A stretch of DNA of 48,887 bases from Candidatus Poribacteria bacterium (GTDB lineage Bacteria > Poribacteria > WGA-4E > JAJDTR01): positions 1 to 48,887 of the forward strand of contig JAJDTR010000008.1 in the NCBI GenBank assembly GCA_022827055.1, read 5' to 3'. Under the pieces are notes generated by a model that worked only from the letters and a program-made list of their open reading frames with translations, did not search any database and was not told the DNA's origin. Positions 35,695 to 42,529 of the stretch are shown here, one piece after another. Every line of letters begins with the position of its first letter. Positions within the stretch are counted from its first letter, which is position 1. A program made the position numbers and the translations under genes.

Positions 35695-36615
35695 TCAAGC
35701 CACAACATTCCTATTAACATAGACGGGTCGAAACAGTGTTTGCCGCTGCGCCGGCATCTCTTTCAGCAGATCCGGGTGAGGTTCCCATTCCGACCACTTG
35801 CTGCCGACGATGTTGTAGAGATTGAAAACAGCCACCCTCGGGTTGTCCGCATTTGTCCAAACGCTCGGGCTATGAGTCACCGCCTCCGAAAAAAAGAGCA
35901 CCGAACCTGCCGGGCAATCGTAGGTGTCCCAAAATGGTGAATTCATGTCTGTAATTGCCTCTTCAGGAGTGGGAAAGGCGGATTTGTGACTTCCGCTCAC
36001 AAAGAGGGTACCGCCCATTCCTTTTTTCACAGGATTCAGCTCCCAAACGGCGCGCGTCAAGATTGATTTCGCCTGCCCCGGAAAGGCGTGATAAGTATGG
36101 TGATCACCGGGAAGGCGCATCATTCCGCTTCCGTTGTGCGGTACGAATTTTCCTTTATTGGGAACCTCGGGAGATTCTTCGTTCGCGGGTCGGTACTGCG
36201 AATTGGGCGAATCGAGTCGAAAACCGTAGCAATTCTGACTTCCTATAGCCCCACTCTTGTTGCCGTCAGTGAACGGATTATAGACAAACTCGTTCATGAA
36301 GCCGACCAGCACCGGATGATCAGTAAGGCTGGCGCAAGGTCCCCCGATTGCCGATCTGTCCTTCTCCGGAATAGAGTCAGGATTTGCATGAAGCTGCTCG
36401 ATGTGCTCCCGCATCGGTCCCATCTCATCCTCCGACAACACACCCGGAACAAGTAACCATCCACGCAAGTCAAACGCAAATTTTTGTGCGGGCGTCAACT
36501 CGACGATTGGTCTCCCCTCAGAATTGGTGCGACAGTAGGCATCGGCTTTTGGTAGCTGTGGACGCCCAAGGTCCTTATCTAAAACGAATGGTGTGTCGCT
36601 ATATTTTGGAAACAT
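35695..36615 (-). CDS. PhyH-like oxygenase with H-N-G in place of the H-x-D iron motif
   Basis: 306 aa, with GAGG 8 bases before the ATG at 36615. The PhyH fold is recognisable from 'FAFDLRGWLLVPGVLSEDEM', 'GGTLFVSGSHKSAFPTPEEA', 'CPAGSVLFFSEAVTHS' (distal H248) and 'NPRVAVFNLYN' (R260). At the expected position of the first iron ligands stands PHNGSGMMRL: H160-N161-G162, without the carboxylate. 'PGDHHTYHAFPG' follows. In this superfamily loss of the carboxylate (HxA/HxG) is known from Fe/2-oxoglutarate halogenases, but it also occurs in inactive or differently liganded members. It is probably first in the minus-strand PhyH array. The substrate is unknown. Confidence 0.85.
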   Translation of the reverse strand: MFPKYSDTPFVLDKDLGRPQLPKADAYCRTNSEGRPIVELTPAQKFAFDLRGWLLVPGVLSEDEMGPMREHIEQLHANPDSIPEKDRSAIGGPCASLTDHPVLVGFMNEFVYNPFTDGNKSGAIGSQNCYGFRLDSPNSQYRPANEESPEVPNKGKFVPHNGSGMMRLPGDHHTYHAFPGQAKSILTRAVWELNPVKKGMGGTLFVSGSHKSAFPTPEEAITDMNSPFWDTYDCPAGSVLFFSEAVTHSPSVWTNADNPRVAVFNLYNIVGSKWSEWEPHPDLLKEMPAQRQTLFRPVYVNRNVVA

Positions 36616-37008
36616 TCATTGCCTCTGCCGTGGTTGAAATAGATGTTTGAGGACTCCAACCTTCGGAATGCATGGTAACGGCTTACATTATGTATAGTTA
36701 TGCTCGCCTGAAATTCCCGATATCCGCCAGTAAATCGCCAGCATCTACCAGCAACTTTCCAGGTAGGTACAATGGAAGCCCGATCAATGGGTTGTCAAGC
36801 GCAAACCGGTCCCTACGAAAAGAGCTTTCTCAGATATTCAAGAAAGCACATTTGAGTCGACTTTTGCAACGATCGGGCTCTACTCTCTTGACAGTTCCGT
36901 GTCCCCCTTGTAACAACTTCTTTCAACCATCCGATTTTAACAGCCATTATAGCACTCTATGCCATGTTTGGCAAGTTTTCCGATGTTTTCATAGGGGAAC
37001 GCGATCTA

Positions 37009-37051
37009 AATGGTTTATTTTCCAAAAAAATATGGTTAGTGTTGGGTGCCG
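37009..37051 (+). repeat. 43-bp exact direct repeat, copy 2
   Basis: Identical to 28963-29005. The flanking sequences differ on both sides apart from a GCGAT word shortly before each copy. Confidence 0.9.
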
Positions 37052-37172
37052 ATAGTTGACATTGTCTGAACTGTGATTTATGGGATTTTTGTGATTACCT
37101 TGATTGCATGTGGTAAGTTGCCGGTGATGAGTCGGCTAGATAGTTATCTTGAGGTCATTAGGATTCAAGGAA

Positions 37173-37204
37173 GAAACCAAGTTTTCAAGAAAAAACTTGG
37201 TTTC
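37173..37204. repeat. Perfect 13-bp-stem hairpin
   Basis: GAAACCAAGTTTT (37173-37185), loop CAAGAA, AAAACTTGGTTTC (37192-37204). Confidence 0.75.
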
Positions 37205-37215
37205 GATGTGAACTA

Positions 37216-37395
37216 ATACCATTTCTATAAAATGGCAGTGCATTGACTACGCGGATTAAGTGAAGAAACCTACGTGGATCAGAATAATGAGTCTCGTCTC
37301 CGCGCAAAGTCAGCGGGGCATGATGCCCCGCCTACGGAGAAAGTGGACAATATGATTCAGACATCATATGCACTATTATTCAAGCGAAATGGTAT
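37216..37395. repeat. Inverted-repeat-bounded 180-base unit enclosing a CTAC hairpin
   Basis: ATACCATTTC (37216-37225) and GAAATGGTAT (37386-37395) are exact reverse complements. Inside is CGGGGCA-TGA-TGCCCCG-CCTAC (37314-37335). It is comparable in size and layout to the unit at 1646-1839 but has unrelated ends. Confidence 0.4.
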
Positions 37396-37984
37396 AAATA
37401 CTTAGCGAATAGACCACTAAATTGGCTACGGTGCGTAATAGAAACTCTGGACAAGATTGTCACAACTTCCTTAGACGTCAAAGGTCTGGCTGAACGGAAA
37501 TCCGTCAATAATCGCTAATTTTAGAGGCGTTTCTGAGCGCCCGATTTTGCTAAACTCTTTAGAAATTAAGTGAATCCCAACATTAATCCGACATGCTACC
37601 ACCATGAGACATCCCCTATAGCATGATGCGCTTCCCTAATGTGACTTTTCTGTTCCCATTATTTCGCTATTGATGTATAATATTTTCGTAACTTTTTAGT
37701 TCGGGCCAAAAAAGAAGAAAAATTAGTCTGGTATTTATTTGAGTCTAATCATCGGTGGGAGAGGCACCCCTGTCCCGATACTGGTTATGACAGACGTGCA
37801 ATTAATTGCATTACTACAAACCGACATCGGCGATATAGATTGATGGACTAAACAAGTACATATCTTCGATTCCGATCCACACTTGTCGGCAGCATTAGCA
37901 AGGATTTATCAGACAACCGATTCAGTAGTCTTCCGAAGCCATGAGTCATCACGCTGCGTTTTTGATTCAGGAGGTAAGATTCAG

Positions 37985-38809
37985 ATGAAAAAAGCAGTTT
38001 CAATTTTAGGAGTGTTGTTTCTTTTGACAACTATTTGCACCATCGCACTCGCCGAGCCAATTCCTGGCGCTGTGCTCTACCTTGATGCCCGCGACAATCC
38101 CGCACATGATGATGCTTGGACGAACCTCGGTACCGCCGGTGGAGAATTATCAGGTGCGGGAAAACCACCGGTACTCGAAGAAGGCCCAATCGTGATACCT
38201 GACCTTGGTATTGATACAATCACTAAGTTCTATACCCACAAGAAGGCCGGTCAGTGCTGGGGCGACCAAGGTGACAACCTCAAACTGTTCCTCGAGGACT
38301 GGACCATCGATCTCCTCATCAGAATGAATGGCGATTCCCACCAAAATTCACCTAGGAATCAGCTTGTGGGCTTTCAGCCCAAGAAGCTGAAGGGAGAAAA
38401 TGCGATTCGGATCGCTTTTTGGGGTGATGTAGGCGAGCTTGTAGGCCAATTCAGTAACGTGACTGCGACACTCAGACCGAATAAGGGGCTCGAGGAAGGC
38501 GTGTGGACCTGGATGACTCTTGTGAGCGGAGACCCGATGAAGATATACCACGAAGGCAGAATCAGGAATACATTGCCGGGTGGCAAATTCAACAAGGAGC
38601 CCCCTATAGAGGTAGTCATTATCGGCGCGAATAGTTACGGTGAACGCGATCAGACCTTCAACGGTTCAGTGGCGCTCGTTCGTATCTATGACAGAAAATT
38701 GAAAACCGCTGAGATTAAGCAAAACATTACCGCCTGGACAGAATGGCGCGGCGTCGATCCCACCTCAAAACTCTCAACCACTTGGGGTAACATCAAACGA
38801 GAAAAATAG
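37985..38809 (+). CDS. Secreted LamG/concanavalin-like protein, tandem copy 1
   Basis: 274 aa from the ATG at 37985, preceded by AGGAGGTAAGATTCAG. The frame is open back to 37883. Signal peptide 'MKKAVSILGVLFLLTTICT', ending IALAEP. The mature part reads as a lectin-like beta-sandwich: 'PGAVLYLDARDNPAHDD', 'DNLKLFLEDWTIDLLIRMNG', 'WTWMTLVSGDPMKIYHEGR', 'IEVVIIGANSYGERDQTFNG' and 'VALVRIYDRKLKTAEIKQNI'. It ends SKLSTTWGNIKREK, the T-x-W-G-x-x-K end also found on two other proteins here. No catalytic motif is evident. A surface or matrix protein binding glycans is a reasonable guess. A rho-independent terminator follows, so it is transcribed separately from its sister gene. Confidence 0.87.
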   Translation: MKKAVSILGVLFLLTTICTIALAEPIPGAVLYLDARDNPAHDDAWTNLGTAGGELSGAGKPPVLEEGPIVIPDLGIDTITKFYTHKKAGQCWGDQGDNLKLFLEDWTIDLLIRMNGDSHQNSPRNQLVGFQPKKLKGENAIRIAFWGDVGELVGQFSNVTATLRPNKGLEEGVWTWMTLVSGDPMKIYHEGRIRNTLPGGKFNKEPPIEVVIIGANSYGERDQTFNGSVALVRIYDRKLKTAEIKQNITAWTEWRGVDPTSKLSTTWGNIKREK

Positions 38810-38823
38810 ACTCACAAAATCAA

Positions 38824-38847
38824 GTGGGGCAGTGCTCCCCCATTTTT
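38824..38847 (+). terminator. Rho-independent terminator after the LamG-like gene copy 1
   Basis: TGGGG (38825-38829), loop CAGTGCTC, CCCCA (38838-38842), then TTTTT. It starts 15 bases after the stop codon. Confidence 0.65.
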
Positions 38848-38938
38848 CTAATTCCTTGATCTGGGACAATTATCAAATCCTTCCGGATGGTAAATGTGTG
38901 GCGAGGAAAAAACGCATTGATTCAGAGGTGAATTCCAG

Positions 38939-39763
38939 ATGAAAACAGTCGTCTCAGTTCTCTTCGTGTTGTTCGTCATGCCAACTGTTTGTACTATAGC
39001 GCTCGCCGACGCGGTTCCCGGCGCTTTGCTGTACTTTGACGCACGTGTCAACTATCGCGCGCATCCCTCCGCTTGGTGGAACCTCGGCACGGTTGGTGGA
39101 GAGTTATCGGGCGCAGGCAATTCGCCGGTACTTGAGGAGGGCAATATTGCGATGCCGGACCTTGGTATTGATACGATATCTAAGTTCTATACCCACAGCA
39201 AGCCCGGTCAGTGCTGGGGCGGCAAAGGCGACGGCCTCAAAATCTTTCTCGAGAACTGGACTATCGAGTTACTTCTCAGGATGAATTCCATTGACGATTC
39301 CCACAGAGCTGGACTTAGGAATCAGATTGCCGGATTTCAACCCCAGAAGTTGGAGGGAGACAATGCCATTCGGATTGGCTTTTGGTGGGAGCCGGGAGAG
39401 ATCGGAGGCCAATTCGGAGGGGCGAGAGACAATCTGCTTCTGCTTGAGGAAGATGAGTGGACCTGGATAAATTTTGTGAGCGGTGGAACGATCAAGCTAT
39501 ACAAGAACGGTAAAGTGCGCAATCTGATGGAGGGTGCCAAATTCGATAAGAATACGCCTATTGAAGTGATCGTAATCGGCGCGAATAGCTATGGTGAACG
39601 CGCTAAGAATTTCAACGGCTCGATAGCTCTCGTTCGCGTTTATGACAGAGTGTTGAGCACAAAAGAGATTAAGCAGAACATCACAGCCTGGGCCGAATGG
39701 CGCGGGGTTGATCCTGCCTCGAAACTCGGGACGACCTGGGGTGAAGTCAAGGCAAGATATTGA
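38939..39763 (+). CDS. Secreted LamG/concanavalin-like protein, tandem copy 2
   Basis: 274 aa, exactly the length of copy 1 and about 60-65 percent identical by eye, so the pair arose by tandem duplication. Signal peptide 'MKTVVSVLFVLFVMPTVCT', ending IALADA. The shared core includes 'NLGTVGGELSGAGNSPVLEE', 'MPDLGIDTISKFYTH', 'GQCWGGKGDGLKIFLENW' and 'NITAWAEWRGVDPASKLG', ending TTWGEVKARY. The strongly conserved FYTH...GQCWG block suggests a binding site or structural centre. The single cysteine in it is retained in both copies. AGAGGTGAATTCCAG precedes the ATG. A decayed third copy lies at 42824-43193. No catalytic role is assignable. Confidence 0.87.
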   Translation: MKTVVSVLFVLFVMPTVCTIALADAVPGALLYFDARVNYRAHPSAWWNLGTVGGELSGAGNSPVLEEGNIAMPDLGIDTISKFYTHSKPGQCWGGKGDGLKIFLENWTIELLLRMNSIDDSHRAGLRNQIAGFQPQKLEGDNAIRIGFWWEPGEIGGQFGGARDNLLLLEEDEWTWINFVSGGTIKLYKNGKVRNLMEGAKFDKNTPIEVIVIGANSYGERAKNFNGSIALVRVYDRVLSTKEIKQNITAWAEWRGVDPASKLGTTWGEVKARY

Positions 39764-40113
39764 CTCCCGGTTGGTATATAGGTCACCCGCCTATGTTCTG
39801 TTGACATTTCACAGCAACCAGAAAATCGGGGCTGTGTACAGACGAATGGTTCTTCGTAGGGGTTGGGTCTCCCAACCCTTTGGTCACCGCATCAGAAATG
39901 ATTTTCGGACCTCTGCAGGGAGGTTTTTCAAATTTACGTTTTGGTGTCGAGATGTGGACCTCGACCTACGGTCTGACCAGACTCATATGGTTTCGTTCTT
40001 CACGTTGGGCAACGGGCGAGGGGACCTCGCCCCTACGATTGGATACACTTCATGTAAATGTCAACAGAACCTAGTCACCAATAGGAAATATAGTCACTTC
40101 TACGTGCCTCTCT
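39764..40113. other. Gap between convergent genes filled with three dispersed hairpins
   Basis: GTAG then GGGTTGGG-TCT-CCCAACCC (39856-39878). GTCGAG...CTCGAC-CTAC (39946-39969). GGGCGAGG-GGA-CCTCGCCC-CTAC (40014-40036). The first is in the opposite orientation to the other two. No gene is seen. Confidence 0.7.
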
Positions 40114-41289
40114 CTATCCACCCAAGCGTTTTTCTTCTTCTATATGCCATTCCGGGTCGGTCATCGGCATTGGTTCAGGTGCATCTAATCCAGTCTCTCT
40201 GCGCCAGCGGATCAAAGGGTGTTCACGGTTAGATTGGGGGAGATCTACGCGAGTACCGTATGCCGCCGACTCAAAAATACCCATAATGATTTCGACGACG
40301 TGACTCCCCTCGGCACCGCTGCATTCGTGCTCCCGCCCTTCATCTAGCGCCCGCACATATTCGTCCACAAACCAATAATCACCTTCATTCAATTTGAGAT
40401 CCGGGGGAGTCTTTTCGACCGCTTGTGCAAAGCTGTCCGCATAGATGGGTGTTAGTGCTTCCCATGCATCCCGCTCATTTGCGGGCGGAACATGGGGATT
40501 GGGCAACCACCAAGCCCCTCGCGGATGCCACATTAATCGCCCCTCTGTTCCATAAAGTTCGACGACGTGGGCATCTAACTCGATTTGCTTAAATTTGTGT
40601 TGGAGAAGCGTCCCCGTCACTCCATTGGCAAACTGTAAGGTCGCGGTGACGTGGTCGCCCGCCACGGTGCCATTTCCGCGCGGGGCAGGCAGAACATCCT
40701 GTGGGGTGATTGGACGACCGCGAGTGGTCGCATGCGCGGTGACACTCTGACAATGACCACCATATTTGATGACCTGAGTCAGTACATGCGTGCCAATCTC
40801 CATCAGACCGAAGCCTCCGTAATAGCCCTTCCCGCTTGCATAGATGTAACGCAACTCGCCGATCTTGCCCGCCTGATACGCATGATTAACAGCTTGGTTC
40901 CAAGCGCTCAACCGCCACTGGTGGTGCACCGCGGTCTGGACACCCTTTTCAGCCGCTTTGTTCATCACCGCATCCGTCTCAATGAGATCCATTCCCATCG
41001 GTTTTTCAACTTCAATGTTCACGCCATGTTCCAGCACCCGCAACGCTAATGGAGCATGCAAGGCTGGTGCGGTCGGAATAGCGACGATATCCGGACCAGT
41101 CTGGCGAATCATCTCATCCAGATCCGTAAAACGGGCGTCTAGGTCAAGCTCATCTCCCAGAGTGTTCAGTCGGTCTTCGATCAAGTCGCACAATCCGACG
41201 ACTTTCGTTCGAGGGTGGGCGTGATAGGCTCTAGCGGCAGATGTTCCGCGGGATCGACATCCTAGAATAGCCACGCGATATGTTTTCAT
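40114..41289 (-). CDS. Gfo/Idh/MocA family NAD(P)-dependent oxidoreductase
   Basis: 391 aa from the ATG at 41289, with AGAGGA 3 bases before it. The frame is open to 41343. The N-terminal Rossmann fold starts 'YRVAILGCRSRGTSAARAYH' (a G-x-x-x-x-G-T variant of the glycine loop). The family's EKP motif is at 95-97 (NIEVEKPMGM), with the lysine that helps bind cofactor and substrate. 'TAVHHQWRLSAWNQAV' and the C-terminal 'GLMEIGTHVLTQVIKYGG' (the His in GTH) supply the usual catalytic region. The family oxidises or reduces sugars and inositols in the cytoplasm. The substrate is unknown. It stands alone between repeat-rich gaps. A minus-strand terminator at 41467-41492 shields it from transcription coming from the right. 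Confidence 0.92.
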   Translation of the reverse strand: MKTYRVAILGCRSRGTSAARAYHAHPRTKVVGLCDLIEDRLNTLGDELDLDARFTDLDEMIRQTGPDIVAIPTAPALHAPLALRVLEHGVNIEVEKPMGMDLIETDAVMNKAAEKGVQTAVHHQWRLSAWNQAVNHAYQAGKIGELRYIYASGKGYYGGFGLMEIGTHVLTQVIKYGGHCQSVTAHATTRGRPITPQDVLPAPRGNGTVAGDHVTATLQFANGVTGTLLQHKFKQIELDAHVVELYGTEGRLMWHPRGAWWLPNPHVPPANERDAWEALTPIYADSFAQAVEKTPPDLKLNEGDYWFVDEYVRALDEGREHECSGAEGSHVVEIIMGIFESAAYGTRVDLPQSNREHPLIRWRRETGLDAPEPMPMTDPEWHIEEEKRLGG

Positions 41290-41676
41290 TATTCCTCTTT
41301 GATAGTAAACTCGTTGCTTTCTTGTTGTAATGCGCCGTCGCAAAAAATCACAGCGCTAGTCTCACCGCTGGTTGTTTTCGTAGCGGCTTCCATATAACAG
41401 ACTCAAAAGGCTCGTCGTGAATTTTCGGGCGATAAGTAGTCTGCCGCTTTCGTACTGTGTAGGTATAAAAAAGGGCACTCCGAAAAGCGCCCCTGAGACA
41501 CACAATTTCAATCCCTGCTGCATTTTTGACTAAGCACGTACGTCAGAAACGCCATTTAAGACGCCTAGCATCCTCTACATTGCCATTCCACCCCATGCCT
41601 AAGAGGATTTTTATATATCCGCACGAAAAATTGAATACACAAGCAAAATATGCCAATTTTGTTGTTGCAGAATGCA
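41290..41676. other. Upstream gap of the oxidoreductase gene
   Basis: Apart from the minus-strand terminator at 41467-41492, I see no gene. The 86-aa plus-strand open frame from 41526 runs through a promoter and a leader hairpin and is not supported. Confidence 0.5.
41467..41492 (-). terminator. Minus-strand rho-independent terminator
   Basis: On the minus strand GGGCGCT (41492-41486), loop TTTCGG, AGTGCCC (41479-41473) with one G-T pair, then TTTTTT (41472-41467). It would stop transcription antisense to the small-protein genes before it reaches the oxidoreductase gene. Confidence 0.6.
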
Positions 41677-41705
41677 TTTACAGTGTGTTACACTACTGGC
41701 ATAAA
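41677..41705 (+). promoter_or_regulatory. Extended -10 promoter with operator-like palindrome
   Basis: TTTACA (41677-41682), 17-base spacer, CATAAA (41700-41705) preceded by TGG. The spacer contains AGTGT-GTT-ACACT (41682-41694), a 5-bp palindrome that could be a repressor site. It is placed 71 bases before the first small ORF. Confidence 0.5.
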
Positions 41706-41708
41706 TTA

Positions 41709-41759
41709 AATCCAATAGAGCAAAAGGTATCCCCAAGATTCCTTCCACTCTATTGGATT
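41709..41759 (+). promoter_or_regulatory. Long leader hairpin ending next to the Shine-Dalgarno sequence
   Basis: AATCCAATAGAG (41709-41720) pairs perfectly with CTCTATTGGATT (41748-41759). An inner stem AAGGTATC/GATTCCTT (one T-T mismatch, loop CCCAA) stacks on it. The AAAGGAGG ribosome binding site begins 2 bases after the outer stem, at 41761. Confidence 0.7.
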
Positions 41760-41775
41760 GAAAGGAGGTTGTACC

Positions 41776-41901
41776 ATGGCGAATAGAAAGGTTCACCGCA
41801 GTTCTATTTCTGGACGTTTCGTCAAGAAGGAAACTGCCAAGCGCAACCCGAGAACGACTGTCACTGAGACAGTCAAAAACAAATGCTCCAAACGGAAGTA
41901 G
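41776..41901 (+). CDS. Small basic protein, 41 aa
   Basis: Begins MANRKVHRSSISGRFVKKET and ends KNKCSKRK. It has 14 Arg/Lys against 2 Glu. A perfect AAAGGAGG ribosome binding site lies 7 bases before the ATG, immediately after the leader hairpin. The 'R-x-x-x-S-x-I-S/T-G-R-F-V' opening with a 'T-T-V-T-E-T-V' end recalls a family of tiny bacterial proteins of unknown function that I remember from other genomes, but I cannot verify that here. A nucleic-acid-binding or ribosome-associated role would suit the composition. It was not predicted by length-filtered ORF calling but is well supported by its signals. A second tiny gene follows after 70 bases. Confidence 0.8.
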   Translation: MANRKVHRSSISGRFVKKETAKRNPRTTVTETVKNKCSKRK

Positions 41902-41971
41902 CATTTGATTACAAGCTGGGGGCTTGAAGTTTGGATCAACCCTCCACAACCTAAGCCATAGGAGGTTCAAA

Positions 41972-42079
41972 ATGGCTATTAGACGACGGACGGTTAGAGT
42001 CGTAAGGCGACCTGCTTGCAAAGTAAAGGTTACCAAGACTGTCACCGTCAGAACGAGAACAAGGCGTCGCTGTAGGTAA
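41972..42079 (+). CDS. Arginine-rich micro-protein, 35 aa
   Basis: Starts MAIRRRTVRVVRRPACKVKV and ends with RTRTRRRCR. It has 12 Arg and 3 Lys and no acidic residue (net charge about +15), with basic and Thr/Val residues alternating in a beta-strand-like pattern, and two cysteines. GGAGG lies 7 bases before the ATG. It shares the 'V-T-K/E-T-V-T/K' segment with the 41-aa protein upstream, so the two may be distantly related or bind the same partner. A strong terminator 17 bases after the stop closes the transcript. Binding to RNA, DNA or ribosomes is the obvious guess. The function is unknown. Confidence 0.78.
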   Translation: MAIRRRTVRVVRRPACKVKVTKTVTVRTRTRRRCR

Positions 42080-42096
42080 CGCCAGAATTCTCAACC

Positions 42097-42124
42097 AAAA
42101 GGGCACTCTTGGGAGTGCCCTTTT
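42097..42124 (+). terminator. Strong bidirectional-type rho-independent terminator
   Basis: AAAAGGGCACTC (42097-42108), loop TTGG, GAGTGCCCTTTT (42113-42124): a perfect 12-bp stem. A-run before and T-run after allow termination in both directions, which serves the small-protein genes (+) and the 93-aa gene (-). Confidence 0.88.
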
Positions 42125-42133
42125 CATTATAGC

Positions 42134-42415
42134 CTATTCCTCCCTATGAATCAACCTTTTCATATCATCGCACACATGCAAAGTTATGCCACCCTCTATT
42201 AATAACTCTTGTAAAGCATGTGTCAATTCCATCAAGGTGTTAAAGTGTGTACGGCGTGACCTTATTTCATGAGATTCATTTGCAATCAAACTCAACTGCC
42301 CCTTAGTCCAAGCATGTTTGGGAACAATCTTATCTTTAGACTCAGCTATACCATCGGTAAAGAAATACATCTTTACCTGTATCATCTTCTCGCCATATTT
42401 TGCTTCTTTTTCCAT
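42134..42415 (-). CDS. Conserved small protein of unknown function, 93 aa
   Basis: GGGAGGATATT directly precedes the ATG at 42415, so this is a real gene. It starts MEKEAKYGEKMIQVKMYFFT, then 'DGIAESKDKIVPKHAWTKGQ', 'LSLIANESHEIRSRRTHFNT' and 'LMELTHALQELLIEGGITLH'. No membrane segment or signal peptide is present. The predicted fold is a few strands followed by one long helix. The pattern 'YFFTDGI...W..G...I..N.SH.I......FN...EL...L.ELLI..GI.LH' seems familiar as a conserved bacterial family without known function. It converges on the small-protein genes and shares their terminator, which suggests a functional link. Whether it reads or regulates those proteins is open. Confidence 0.78.
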   Translation of the reverse strand: MEKEAKYGEKMIQVKMYFFTDGIAESKDKIVPKHAWTKGQLSLIANESHEIRSRRTHFNTLMELTHALQELLIEGGITLHVCDDMKRLIHREE

Positions 42416-42529
42416 AATATCCTCCCTATTTTCAGCTTACCAAATACAATTCCACAAGTCAAGTTAGTTTTCCTATTTATCCCACGCAAAATAATAAATC
42501 CCGAATGACTTCCTTCATGGAATTTATCT
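42416..42529. other. Upstream region of the 93-aa gene
   Basis: AT-rich. It probably holds the promoter of the minus-strand 93-aa gene and that of the plus-strand candidate RNA, but no hexamers are convincing. Confidence 0.35.

Larger units (their letters stand above)
36616..37984. other. 1.37-kb region without a supported gene
   Basis: AT-rich and stop-rich in all frames. It contains the 43-bp repeat copy (37009-37051), a 13-bp-stem hairpin (37173-37204) and a 180-base inverted-repeat-bounded unit (37216-37395) that encloses a CTAC hairpin (37314-37335). A word CCCAACATTAA at 37573-37583 partly matches the reverse complement of the 43-bp repeat's end. The final part, up to the ATG at 37985, should hold the promoter of the LamG-like gene, although no clear hexamers stand out. 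Confidence 0.6.

Noticed and set aside
37601..37984. Promoter of LamG-like copy 1
   Set aside because: Several AT-rich words but no -35/-10 pair at acceptable spacing that stands out from background.
41526..41786. 86-aa plus-strand open frame
   Set aside because: It has no ribosome binding site and runs through the promoter, leader hairpin and start of the 41-aa gene, which is far better supported.
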